From: Syntrophomonadaceae bacterium
GTDB taxonomy: Bacteria; Bacillota; Dethiobacteria; DTU022; UBA8154
DNA length: 10,759 bases
Direction of reading: 5' to 3'
Assembly: GCA_007122565.1 (NCBI GenBank)
Contig: SKTJ01000255.1
Span: 1-10,759, forward strand
Made by a program: the position numbers and the translations under genes. This document shows positions 1-6,601 of this stretch, in pieces (position 1 is the first letter of the stretch; every line of letters begins with the position of its first letter). The notes under the pieces are model-generated. The model did no database searches and had not been told where the DNA came from. It saw only the letters and a program-made list of their open reading frames with translations.

Positions 1-59
1 ATATTGACGGCGTACTAAAAAAGCTTGACTTGTTATCAGAAGGAGAGGACCGTGAATAG
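1..59 (+). CDS. rbfA: Ribosome-binding factor A, C-terminal end (partial)
   Basis: Only the last 18 codons are inside the window, read in the frame starting at base 3 and ending with TAG at 57-59. The visible tail (IDGVLKKLDLLSEGEDRE) looks like the basic-then-acidic tail of RbfA, in which an I-x-x-[VL]-L-[KR]-K helix end is common. RbfA is a cytoplasmic KH-type protein that binds the 30S subunit during late maturation. The call rests mainly on position: in many Firmicutes rbfA directly precedes the DHH phosphoesterase gene and truB. The frame overlaps the next gene by 8 bases, which suggests translational coupling. No domain can be checked on so short a piece, so the identity is an inference. 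Confidence 0.7.
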   Translation, partial: IDGVLKKLDLLSEGEDRE

Positions 60-1023
60 CAGAGAATTAAGTGATTTACTAAGCAAGCATGAAAACATTT
101 ATATCCTGACCCATACGCTGCCTGACGGTGACGCTATTGGCTCTGCTTTAGCCTGGGGAGCTGCTTTGCGGCACCATGGTAAAAAGGTCAGGATTTTTTG
201 TCCGGGAGTAATTCCCCGTAAATATGACTTTCTACCCGACGTCTCTGTAATTGAACACGTCTTTCCTCCAGCACCTCCGCCTGGAATAATCTTTATTTTG
301 GACTGCGGGGATCTGGATCGGCTTGATTATATGAGGGATAGGGTCATTAAAGCTGGAATAATTGTTAATATCGATCATCATGGCACTAACCTTCACTTCG
401 GAGATTTAAACATTGTGGACACATCAGCAGCTGCAACGGGCGAAATTATTTACAACCTTATGCTCCAACTACGGTTGCCCCTTGACTTTGGGATCAGTAT
501 GTGCCTTTATGCAGCTATTGCCTCCGATACGGGCTCGTTTAAATACGGTAATACAACATCGCACACGCTACATGCTGCTGCTGCTTTGCTGGAAAATGGG
601 GTCGATCCAGCTCTGATCAGCCAGAAAATATTTGATGAATACCCCCATTCAACAATATATCTTTTGCGCGATGCTCTGGCCACGCTGCAGCTGGACGATA
701 CGCTTCCCATTGCATGGATGAACTTACATGAAGATGTGCTGGACGATTATGGTGCAAAAGCGGAAGAGCTTGAAGGTTTTGTTAATTATGCTAAAAATAT
801 TCACGGCATTGAGGTAGGGATTTTCTTTTATCATACCAGTAAAGGGGAAACGAAGGTGGGTTTTCGTTCAAAGACTGTGGATGTAAGTGCTATTGCCGGA
901 AATTTCGGCGGCGGCGGCCACCCCCGAGCTGCAGGTTGTACGATTAAGGGCCAGGCAGGACCTGACGCGATCAGGATGGTTATTCAGGATGTGAAAGATA
1001 CACTTGTAATAAAGAGCCGATGA
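52..1023 (+). CDS. nrnA: Bifunctional oligoribonuclease / pAp phosphatase (DHH-DHHA1)
   Basis: NrnA degrades 2-5 nt RNA fragments and dephosphorylates 3'-phosphoadenosine 5'-phosphate in the cytoplasm, using Mn ions held by the DHH domain. All expected motifs are present: DGDAIGS at residues 25-31, LDCGD (motif II) near residue 83, the DHH triad at 108-110, a SDTGSF motif (IV), and the DHHA1 substrate-binding loop GGGGHPRAAG at 286-295. Length (323 aa) is typical. I chose GTG at 52 rather than the upstream TTG at 25 because AAGGAGAG at 40-47 sits 4-5 bases before GTG, while the TTG has no ribosome binding site. The start overlaps the rbfA stop, so the two are probably co-translated. No terminator follows the stop codon. 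RecJ and GdpP share the DHH fold but are much longer. Confidence 0.95.
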   Translation: MNSRELSDLLSKHENIYILTHTLPDGDAIGSALAWGAALRHHGKKVRIFCPGVIPRKYDFLPDVSVIEHVFPPAPPPGIIFILDCGDLDRLDYMRDRVIKAGIIVNIDHHGTNLHFGDLNIVDTSAAATGEIIYNLMLQLRLPLDFGISMCLYAAIASDTGSFKYGNTTSHTLHAAAALLENGVDPALISQKIFDEYPHSTIYLLRDALATLQLDDTLPIAWMNLHEDVLDDYGAKAEELEGFVNYAKNIHGIEVGIFFYHTSKGETKVGFRSKTVDVSAIAGNFGGGGHPRAAGCTIKGQAGPDAIRMVIQDVKDTLVIKSR

Positions 1024-1057
1024 AAACGATTAAATGTGAAAAATAAAAGCGCCGTAA

Positions 1058-1086
1058 GTCAGGAGTTAGAATTCAGGAGTCAGAAT
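1058..1086. repeat. Tandem pair of TCAGGAGT(C/T)AGAAT units in the nrnA-truB spacer
   Basis: Two near-identical 14-base units lie end to end: 1059-1072 (TCAGGAGTTAGAAT) and 1073-1086 (TCAGGAGTCAGAAT), differing at one base. A further TCAGAATAA copy at 1173-1181 repeats 1080-1088 exactly and runs into the truB ribosome binding site. Two GAATTC palindromes (1069-1074 and 1155-1160) add weak symmetry. The rest of the 169-base spacer (1024-1192) holds no ORF. A TTGGAC (1111-1116) / TATAAA (1131-1136) pair has only a 14-base spacer, too short for a confident promoter. Function is unknown; it looks like decayed intergenic repeat. Confidence 0.6.
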
Positions 1087-1192
1087 AAGAGAAAACTAAA
1101 AATCCCCTATTTGGACTATTCCCGGGCACTTATAAATTCTTACTGCTGAATATTGAATTCTGGATACTTGAATCAGAATAAAGGAGAATCTC

Positions 1193-2116
1193 TTGAACGG
1201 TTTCTTGAATTTGCTTAAACCCCCCGGTATGACCTCGCATGATGTGGTAGATGCTGTCAGGAAGCAACTTCCTGGGGTAAAAGTGGGGCACGGCGGCACC
1301 CTTGATCCAGGTGCAGCAGGGGTGCTACCCCTTTTGTTGGGTAAAGTCACTAAGTTGGCCCCCTATATCCTGGAGTATCCTAAGGTCTACCGCACAGAAC
1401 TTTGTTTGGGTATTTCTACCGATACAGCTGATTCTTATGGTAATATCACCGGACGTGGACACCCTCCGATACTAGGACAAGGTGAGCTTGAAAGTTTTAT
1501 TACTTCGTTCATTGGGGAAATTGAACAGATACCACCCATGTATTCTGCAGTAAAAAGTAAAGGAAGAAAACTTTATGAATATGCCCGCAAAGGGCAGGAA
1601 GTTGAGCGACTCCCGCGCAGGGTGAAAATATACTATATTAATGTTATTTCATATTTCCCCCCCGAAAAAATAATGTTGGAAATAAAATGTTCCAGCGGTA
1701 CTTACGTACGCAGTCTGTGTGAGGATATTGGTAAAGTAATTGGTTGCGGTGGGCATATGTCATTTTTGGTAAGGACTGCCAGCGGTAGTTTTGAACTTTC
1801 TGAAACTCAATCACTGGAGGAATTAGCCGGACTGGCACGGGCCGGAAGAGCTGAGACTGTGCTGCTACCTGCTGATTTTCCTTTCCGGGGAGATAAACAG
1901 CTCTTTCTCTCAGAAGATCTGCTTAAACGCCTGTTTAACGGAACGAATCTTAGCTTAGGGCAAATATTGCAAGTAGAGTCCGCTGGCCTGTCTGATCCTG
2001 TTGACGGTCAGATCATGGCAGTATATACTACAGAAGGAGAATTTGCAGCCTTGACACGCTGGAAGGTTGTGGATAATAAATTTTTGCTTAAGCTGGAAAA
2101 AATATGGAAGCAGTAA
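1193..2116 (+). CDS. truB: tRNA pseudouridine(55) synthase
   Basis: TruB isomerises U55 to pseudouridine in the T-loop of almost all tRNAs and can also act as a tRNA folding chaperone. The N-terminal signature (GFLNLLKPPGMTSHDVV, residues 3-19) and the active-site motif GHGGTLDPGAAGVLP are intact; Asp38 in GGTLDP is the expected nucleophile. Further family blocks are QIPPMYSAVKSKGRKLYEYAR and the CSSGTYVRSLCEDIG block in the second half of the catalytic domain. The C-terminal ~70 residues form the small TruB_C/PUA-like RNA-binding domain. Length (307 aa) is normal for Firmicutes. The TTG start at 1193 is supported by AAAGGAG at 1180-1186 (6 bases away) and because it places MNGFLN exactly where the family begins. 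ribF follows after 15 bases with no terminator, so they are likely co-transcribed. Confidence 0.96.
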   Translation: MNGFLNLLKPPGMTSHDVVDAVRKQLPGVKVGHGGTLDPGAAGVLPLLLGKVTKLAPYILEYPKVYRTELCLGISTDTADSYGNITGRGHPPILGQGELESFITSFIGEIEQIPPMYSAVKSKGRKLYEYARKGQEVERLPRRVKIYYINVISYFPPEKIMLEIKCSSGTYVRSLCEDIGKVIGCGGHMSFLVRTASGSFELSETQSLEELAGLARAGRAETVLLPADFPFRGDKQLFLSEDLLKRLFNGTNLSLGQILQVESAGLSDPVDGQIMAVYTTEGEFAALTRWKVVDNKFLLKLEKIWKQ

Positions 2117-2131
2117 GAACAGGTGGAATGT

Positions 2132-3094
2132 ATGCGTATCATTCACGGTAAAGAAAATTACCAGCATCAAAACAACAAACTATTTATAGCACTGGGTAAC
2201 TTCGATGGACTGCATCTCGCACATCGCAGTATCATTAGAAGGGCCTGCTTGCTGGCACAGCAAAATAAGGAAAAAAGTGCTGTTTTTCTTTTTGATCCCC
2301 ATCCTGTTACCAAATTGTATTCACGGAAAGATTTTTTACTCATTTCTTCTGTTAAGAGGAGATCAGAGATACTGGAGGAACTTGGAGTTGATTTCTTAAT
2401 TGTTGAGGAGTTTAATGAGAAAATCGCCTCCCTGTCACCTTTTCACTTCGTCGTTGATTACCTGGTGAATACATTTCGTGTGGGCGGCGTGGTGGTTGGG
2501 TTTGATTATACTTTCGGGAACAGGGGAAGGGGAACTGCCGCTCATCTCTTGAAATGGGGTGAGAAGTTCAACTTTATTGTAGAGGTAGTCCCGCCGGTAA
2601 TTATCGGAGATGAAGTTGTAAGCAGTTCTCTAATCCGGGAGTTACTGGCCAGGGGGGAAGTAAAAAATGCGGCTCAATACCTTGGTACTAATTTTAAAAT
2701 TAGTGGCCTGGTGGTTCATGGTGAGGGGCGGGGTAAAATACTGGGATTTCCCACAGCAAACCTTCAGATACAGGACGGTTTGCTTCTGCCCGCGAACGGG
2801 GTATACCTTTGTTCCATCGCCTATGGTGGTAAAAGGCATTTTGCACTGACCAATATCGGGAGTAAGCCTACATTTCACCCCGGAAATGCGATTGTTGTAG
2901 AGGTTTATTTAATTGATTTTTGCGGGGATCTCTATGGAGAGGAATTAACTGTTGAGTTTTTGCACAGAATTAGAAAGGAGGCGGTTTTTTCAGGAGCTAA
3001 TTCACTTAAAGAACAGATTCATATTGATCTGAAACGTGCAAAGGAGCTAATCCAGCACGAGTATTCCAGAATGGCAGATAATGCTTGTCGCTGA
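2132..3094 (+). CDS. ribF: Bifunctional riboflavin kinase / FMN adenylyltransferase
   Basis: RibF phosphorylates riboflavin to FMN and then adenylylates FMN to FAD, supplying both flavin cofactors. The N-terminal nucleotidyltransferase domain (about 1-180) shows ALGNFDGLHLAH (20-31), FDPHP, VGFDYTFG and the SSSLIRELL block. The C-terminal kinase domain (about 185-310) shows GRGKILGFPTANL, LPANGVY and NIGSKPTF. One detail is odd: the HxGH nucleotide-binding motif reads HLAH here (Gly to Ala at residue 30). I chose ATG at 2132 over in-frame GTG at 2123 because AGGTGG at 2121-2126 lies 5 bases upstream of the ATG and would overlap the GTG. Length is 320 aa, typical of bacterial RibF. It sits 15 bases after truB; no FMN riboswitch is visible. 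Confidence 0.95.
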   Translation: MRIIHGKENYQHQNNKLFIALGNFDGLHLAHRSIIRRACLLAQQNKEKSAVFLFDPHPVTKLYSRKDFLLISSVKRRSEILEELGVDFLIVEEFNEKIASLSPFHFVVDYLVNTFRVGGVVVGFDYTFGNRGRGTAAHLLKWGEKFNFIVEVVPPVIIGDEVVSSSLIRELLARGEVKNAAQYLGTNFKISGLVVHGEGRGKILGFPTANLQIQDGLLLPANGVYLCSIAYGGKRHFALTNIGSKPTFHPGNAIVVEVYLIDFCGDLYGEELTVEFLHRIRKEAVFSGANSLKEQIHIDLKRAKELIQHEYSRMADNACR

Positions 3095-3109
3095 GGAATC
3101 TGGTCATAG

Positions 3110-3138
3110 TTTACAAAGTTTGCGACATATGATAAAAT
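3110..3138 (+). promoter_or_regulatory. Sigma-A promoter for rpsO(-pnp)
   Basis: TTTACA (3110-3115) and TAAAAT (3133-3138) each differ by one base from the -35 and -10 consensus and have the ideal 17-base spacer. They lie just after the ribF stop, so rpsO can be expressed independently of the upstream genes. Transcription should start near 3144-3146. No terminator separates ribF from this promoter, so read-through is also possible. Confidence 0.7.
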
Positions 3139-3145
3139 TTGCTTG

Positions 3146-3206
3146 GCCCCGACGAGGGGTGTTATTTATTAAATGTATGACTCGTAAATCATAAACTTCA
3201 ATAACA
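3146..3206 (+). promoter_or_regulatory. Structured rpsO 5' leader, candidate S15 autoregulatory element
   Basis: Between the predicted transcription start and the ribosome binding site there are nested inverted repeats. CCCC 3147-3150 pairs with GGGG 3156-3159, and G3146 can form a G-U pair with T3160. A perfect 7-base pair TGTTATT 3160-3166 / AATAACA 3200-3206 encloses TATGA 3176-3180 / TCATA 3189-3193. The outer arm touches the first base of the AGGAGG Shine-Dalgarno (3206-3211). S15 is known to repress its own mRNA through structurally diverse leaders in several bacteria, so the position is suggestive. That this leader binds S15 is inference. Confidence 0.4.
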
Positions 3207-3216
3207 GGAGGTGAGG

Positions 3217-3489
3217 ATGTTGTCATTAACTAATGAAATTAAAAGCGGCATTATCGATGAGCACAAAATCCATACCAGCGATACGGGATCCCCGGAAGTA
3301 CAGATTGCTATCCTGACAAAAAGAATCAACCAGTTGACGGAGCATCTGAAGTTGCATAAAAAAGATTTTCACTCCAGGCGTGGGTTGCTCAAAATGGTTG
3401 GAAAAAGACGGGGCTTGCTCAATTACTTAAGAGAAAAAGAGCCGGAAAGATATCGCAGTATTCTTGCTAAATTGGGCCTGCGCAAGTAA
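3217..3489 (+). CDS. rpsO: 30S ribosomal protein S15
   Basis: S15 is a primary 16S rRNA-binding protein that folds the central three-way junction of the platform. The sequence aligns along its whole length with the family: HTSDTGSPEVQIAILT, a LHKKDFHSRRGLLKMV block that contacts rRNA, and the end LREKEPERYRSILAKLGLRK. The start is ambiguous. ATG at 3217 gives 90 aa and lies 5 bases after AGGAGG (3206-3211). TTG at 3220 gives 89 aa beginning MSLTNEI, which matches the length and N-terminus of E. coli S15 exactly and has 8-base spacing. GTG at 3211 overlaps the ribosome binding site and is unlikely. The gene has its own promoter and leader and is followed by a terminator/attenuator before pnp, as in many bacteria. 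Confidence 0.97.
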   Translation: MLSLTNEIKSGIIDEHKIHTSDTGSPEVQIAILTKRINQLTEHLKLHKKDFHSRRGLLKMVGKRRGLLNYLREKEPERYRSILAKLGLRK

Positions 3490-3505
3490 AATACAAAGCA
3501 GGTTT

Positions 3506-3530
3506 AAGCGGGGAACTTTCCCGCTTTTTT
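3506..3530 (+). terminator. Intrinsic terminator/attenuator between rpsO and pnp
   Basis: AAGCGGG (3506-3512) pairs perfectly with CCCGCTT (3520-3526) around a 7-base loop, followed by a T run to 3530. It ends rpsO transcripts but must be leaky if pnp is read from the same promoter, because I find no clear promoter in the 20 bases before pnp. In other bacteria the rpsO-pnp intercistronic hairpin is also an RNase III processing site that PNPase uses for autocontrol; whether this hairpin does that is inference. Confidence 0.8.
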
Positions 3531-3549
3531 AAAAAAGGGGGGTTAATAT

Positions 3550-5727
3550 TTGGAGTTATTTCAGGTAGACATGGGTGGAAAATTGCTCACCCTGGAGACA
3601 GGAAAGCTGGCTAAACAGGCCAATGGCGCGGTGATGATGCGCTATGGCGATACGGCACTGCTGGTTACAGCAACCGCATCCCCAGAACCACGTGAAGGAA
3701 TTGATTTCTTCCCGCTCACGGTTGACTATGAAGAGAGACTTTATGCGGTAGGCAGAATTCCGGGAGGTTTTATTAAGAGAGAAGGCCGGCCTACGGAAAA
3801 GGCAGTACTAGCATGCCGATTAACGGATAGGCCAATCAGGCCCCTTTTTCCCTCCGGTTTTCGTAATGCTGTGCATATTGTAATTACGGTTCTTTCTGTG
3901 GAGCAGGATTATGTGCCTGAACCGCTGGCGATAATCGGAGCTTCCGCTGCCCTATCCATCTCAAATATTCCTTTTGCCGGGCCCGTAGCCGCGGTAAATG
4001 TGGGCTTGATCGATGGAAAACCTGTGATCAGCCCTGACGTAGCCCAAAGTGAACAGAGCAGGCTAAACCTGGTGGTGGCCGGCACGGAGGATGCCATTAT
4101 GATGGTGGAAGCCGGTGCAAAAGAAGTGAGCGAGGAAGAGATGCTGGAGGCGATTCTGGCCGGCCATGAGGCAATCAAAAAGATAGTTAAAGTGCAGCAG
4201 GAAATGGTGGAAGAGGTCGGCAGGGAAAAGATGGCAGTTACTATTTTTGAACCGGATGCGGCGATTAGCAGTGCGGTGGAAAGCTTTGCAGAGGCGAAGA
4301 TTAGAACAGCCTTACATACAGAGCTTAAGCAGGACAGGGAAGGTTTGATAGATCAGACAAAAAAAGAGACGCTGGAACACTTTGGCGAGTTATATCCGGA
4401 TAATACGCGGGATGTAAAGATTGCACTGGATGGATTAATTAAAAAACGCATGCGTGCAATGATACTGGATGAAAAGGTTCGTCCCGATGGCCGGGGTTGG
4501 CAGGAAATTCGCCCCATATCCAGTGAAGTGCAGTTACTCCGGCGTACTCACGGTTCATCAGTGTTTACACGGGGACAGACTCAGGTTATGAATATCTGTA
4601 CGCTTGGCGCCTTGCGGGAAATGCAGATCCTTGACGGGCTGGGTATAGAGGAATCGAAGCGGTTTATCCACCACTATAACTTTCCTCCATACAGTGTAGG
4701 TGAAGTGGGATTCATGCGTGGTGCAGGACGGCGTGAGATTGGCCACGGGGCCCTTGCAGAAAGAGCGCTTGAACCGGTTATTCCTGAAGAAGAGGTTTTT
4801 CCCTATACGATCCGCCTTGTTTCCGAAGTACTGGAATCAAATGGTTCAACCTCTATGGGCAGTGTATGTGCCAGCACCTTATCACTGATGGATGCAGGGG
4901 TTCCCATAAAAGCGCCTGTTTCAGGTATTGCCATGGGCCTGATCCAAGGTGAGGATAAGTTAGCCGTACTTTCCGATATTCAGGGAATGGAAGATTTTCT
5001 TGGTGATATGGATTTTAAAGTTGCCGGCACTAAAGAGGGAATCACTGCCATGCAAATGGATACGAAAATTAAAGGCCTTTCCCGGCAAGTCCTGAGGGAT
5101 GCTATCCTGCAGGCAAGGGAAGGATACCTTTATATTTTGGAGAAGATGAGTGAAGCCATCCAGGAACCCAGAGAGGAACTTTCGCCTTTCGCCCCACGCA
5201 TCATTACCATACAGATCGATCCGAACAAGATCCGTGACATAATCGGCCCTGGTGGAAAGATGATTAATAAGATTATCGCAGAAACCGGCGCAGATATTAA
5301 CGTGGAGAATGATGGCAGAGTATTTATTGTGGCTGTTGATCAGGATGCTGGAAGAAAAGCACAGGAGTATATCGAGAGACTTACTGCAGATGTGGAACCG
5401 GGACGCATATATGTGGGCAAAGTTACCCGCACAGAAAAATACGGGGCCTTTGTAGAGGTCTTACCGGGTAAAGACGGACTGGTACACATCTCCCATCTGG
5501 ACAAGGAACGTGTTAATACCACTGAGGATGTGGTCAAGGTGGGGGATCAGGTTATGGTAAAGGTACTTGACATAGATGAGAAAGGCCGCATTAACCTATC
5601 CCGTAAAGAAGCACTTTCGGCGGATGATGCTACTTTAGCCGAAGCAAACAGCCGTAAAACCACTACAGAAAAAAAAGAATCGGATTCTGGTCCACCAAGA
5701 CGCAGGCGTTTTTCTAAGAGGCATTAG
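3550..5727 (+). CDS. pnp: Polynucleotide phosphorylase (PNPase)
   Basis: PNPase is the trimeric 3'-5' phosphorolytic exoribonuclease that releases nucleoside diphosphates from RNA. The domains run in the standard order: RNase PH-like 1 (about 12-145), an alpha-helical linker, catalytic RNase PH-like 2 (about 310-540), KH (about 555-615, GxxG loop GPGGK at 566-570) and S1 (about 620-690, RTEKYGAFVEVLPG). The active-site block SDIQGMEDFLGDMDFK is intact, with Asp482, Asp488 and Lys490 corresponding, by my alignment, to E. coli Asp486, Asp492 and Lys494. The C-terminus is a short basic tail (PPRRRRFSKRH). The TTG start at 3550 is supported by AAGGGGGG at 3535-3542 and by MELFQVDMGGK matching the family N-terminus. 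At 725 aa the length is normal. With nrnA upstream, this locus covers both ends of RNA decay. Confidence 0.98.
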   Translation: MELFQVDMGGKLLTLETGKLAKQANGAVMMRYGDTALLVTATASPEPREGIDFFPLTVDYEERLYAVGRIPGGFIKREGRPTEKAVLACRLTDRPIRPLFPSGFRNAVHIVITVLSVEQDYVPEPLAIIGASAALSISNIPFAGPVAAVNVGLIDGKPVISPDVAQSEQSRLNLVVAGTEDAIMMVEAGAKEVSEEEMLEAILAGHEAIKKIVKVQQEMVEEVGREKMAVTIFEPDAAISSAVESFAEAKIRTALHTELKQDREGLIDQTKKETLEHFGELYPDNTRDVKIALDGLIKKRMRAMILDEKVRPDGRGWQEIRPISSEVQLLRRTHGSSVFTRGQTQVMNICTLGALREMQILDGLGIEESKRFIHHYNFPPYSVGEVGFMRGAGRREIGHGALAERALEPVIPEEEVFPYTIRLVSEVLESNGSTSMGSVCASTLSLMDAGVPIKAPVSGIAMGLIQGEDKLAVLSDIQGMEDFLGDMDFKVAGTKEGITAMQMDTKIKGLSRQVLRDAILQAREGYLYILEKMSEAIQEPREELSPFAPRIITIQIDPNKIRDIIGPGGKMINKIIAETGADINVENDGRVFIVAVDQDAGRKAQEYIERLTADVEPGRIYVGKVTRTEKYGAFVEVLPGKDGLVHISHLDKERVNTTEDVVKVGDQVMVKVLDIDEKGRINLSRKEALSADDATLAEANSRKTTTEKKESDSGPPRRRRFSKRH

Positions 5728-5737
5728 CCTCTTTTTT
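5716..5737 (+). terminator. Intrinsic terminator overlapping the pnp stop codon
   Basis: AAGAGGC (5716-5722) pairs perfectly with GCCTCTT (5727-5733) around an ATTA loop, followed by T5732-T5737. The TAG stop (5725-5727) lies in the loop and stem, so the hairpin is partly inside the coding sequence. It closes the rpsO-pnp transcription unit. Confidence 0.85.
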
Positions 5738-5761
5738 ATTTAAAGACTTGTTTCGGTATAT

Positions 5762-5790
5762 TTGTACAGTAAATATAATAATAATTTAAT
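5762..5790 (+). promoter_or_regulatory. Possible promoter for the first deacetylase-like gene
   Basis: TTGTAC (5762-5767) and TTTAAT (5785-5790) have a 17-base spacer in a very AT-rich 90-base gap after the pnp terminator. The -10 has one mismatch, but the -35 keeps only TTG. A perfect TATAAT lies at 5774-5779 but has no well-spaced -35. No clear sigma-E, -G or -K motif is seen. A promoter is expected because a strong terminator precedes the gene; which box is used is unclear. Confidence 0.35.
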
Positions 5791-5817
5791 AGTACGCTTG
5801 AATAGAGGTTCTTGTAA

Positions 5818-6495
5818 ATGAAAAAGCCTCTTTTTTTTTGCACGGGATTCTTAATCCTTGCTCTGGTTATATTAGCATTTACGGGAGGCATAAGAGCACC
5901 CTTCCCGTCTTACCCTGTTTATCATTTAAAGGAAGGGGATAAAACCGTCCTTTTTACTTTTAATATTTTATGGGAAGCTGAAGAAGAGCTGGATGAAGTG
6001 CTCTCCTTTTTGCAAGCCCAAAGTATTGAGGCAATATTTTTTGTGACTGGGGAATGGGTTAAAAAATTCCCCGAGACTGGGAAAAAAATTCTGGAACACG
6101 GGCAACACTTGGGAAACCGTTCCGTATCGCATCGCAGGCTTAATTTGTTGACGGAAGGTGAGATTGTTGCAGAAATACATGGGTTTAACCAAATCTGCAG
6201 TGAAACACTCGATTATACGCCATTGTTTTTCCGTCCCCCATACGGTGAATACAGCAGTAGAATTGTTCGCGTGGCGCAAGATGCTAACTGCCTCACTCTG
6301 CTTTGGAGCATCAATGCCCGGACCATAACGGAACAGGAACCGGAATTTATGATCAACCACTTAGAAGAGCGTCTTCACCCGGGGGCAATTATTCTGATTC
6401 ATCTATCTTCCGGTGTTGACAATCTGCTGCCACCGCTGGTTGATTTTCTGCAATGGAAAGGATATACAATAGGTTCTCCCAGTCAATTGTTCTAA
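5818..6495 (+). CDS. PdaB-like polysaccharide deacetylase-fold protein with degenerate active site
   Basis: This is a 225-aa NodB-fold protein with an N-terminal hydrophobic segment (about 5-24, preceded by two lysines) that anchors or exports it. Family blocks are recognisable in order: TFNILWE (47-53) at the TFDD/TFDISWG position, EAIFFVTG (71-78), HLGNRSVSH (97-105), FFRPPYGEYS (137-146), LLWSINAR (161-168) and GAIILIH (189-195). Several catalytic positions are changed. The metal/catalytic Asp is Asn49, the first metal His is Arg101, and the motif-4 Asp is Asn166; His105, Arg139 and His195 remain. Active relatives remove acetyl groups from peptidoglycan sugars, including muramic acid in spore cortex; this copy is probably catalytically dead or altered. 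The ATG at 5818 follows AGAGGT (5804-5809). No defined family name is certain; the closest resemblance is the sporulation PdaB group. Confidence 0.85.
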   Translation: MKKPLFFCTGFLILALVILAFTGGIRAPFPSYPVYHLKEGDKTVLFTFNILWEAEEELDEVLSFLQAQSIEAIFFVTGEWVKKFPETGKKILEHGQHLGNRSVSHRRLNLLTEGEIVAEIHGFNQICSETLDYTPLFFRPPYGEYSSRIVRVAQDANCLTLLWSINARTITEQEPEFMINHLEERLHPGAIILIHLSSGVDNLLPPLVDFLQWKGYTIGSPSQLF

Positions 6496-6570
6496 AGGTA
6501 GCATTATACTTCTGCATAGTTGGATAGGATTCCCGTTAAGGGATCAGGTATGCATTACCCGCTGAATGAT

Positions 6571-6585
6571 TTCTGACTCCTGATT
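6571..6585. repeat. Inverted copy of the TCAGGAGTCAGAA repeat, in the deacetylase spacer
   Basis: Read on the minus strand this is AATCAGGAGTCAGAA, sharing 13 consecutive bases (6571-6583) with 1073-1085 in the nrnA-truB spacer. It sits in the 106-base gap (6496-6601) between the two deacetylase-like genes. That gap also has TGCATA (6514-6519) facing TATGCA (6549-6554) as a loose inverted repeat. No convincing promoter or terminator is visible there. A single 13-base match in a window this size could be chance; the intergenic location of both copies favours a dispersed repeat. Confidence 0.45.
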
Positions 6586-6601
6586 AAAAGAGGGGATGAT
6601 A

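Noticed and set aside
1111..1136. TTGGAC/TATAAA as a truB promoter
   Set aside because: The spacer is only 14 bases, too short for efficient sigma-A recognition. Left as unproven.
1096..1350. Minus-strand frame of 84 codons across the nrnA-truB spacer
   Set aside because: More than half of it is antisense to the conserved TruB catalytic region, and the rest reads through the repeat-like spacer. No family resemblance.
2101..2131. FMN riboswitch before ribF
   Set aside because: Only 15 bases separate the truB stop from the ribF start, and none of the conserved RFN segments is seen.
3909..4178. Minus-strand open frame of 89 codons inside pnp
   Set aside because: Low-complexity Ser/Ala-rich translation, antisense to a conserved catalytic gene: a shadow frame.
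5968..6360. Open frame of 130 codons on the minus strand inside the first deacetylase-like gene
   Set aside because: It is fully antisense to a gene with clear family motifs. Its translation shows no recognisable domain, and I found no convincing ribosome binding site.
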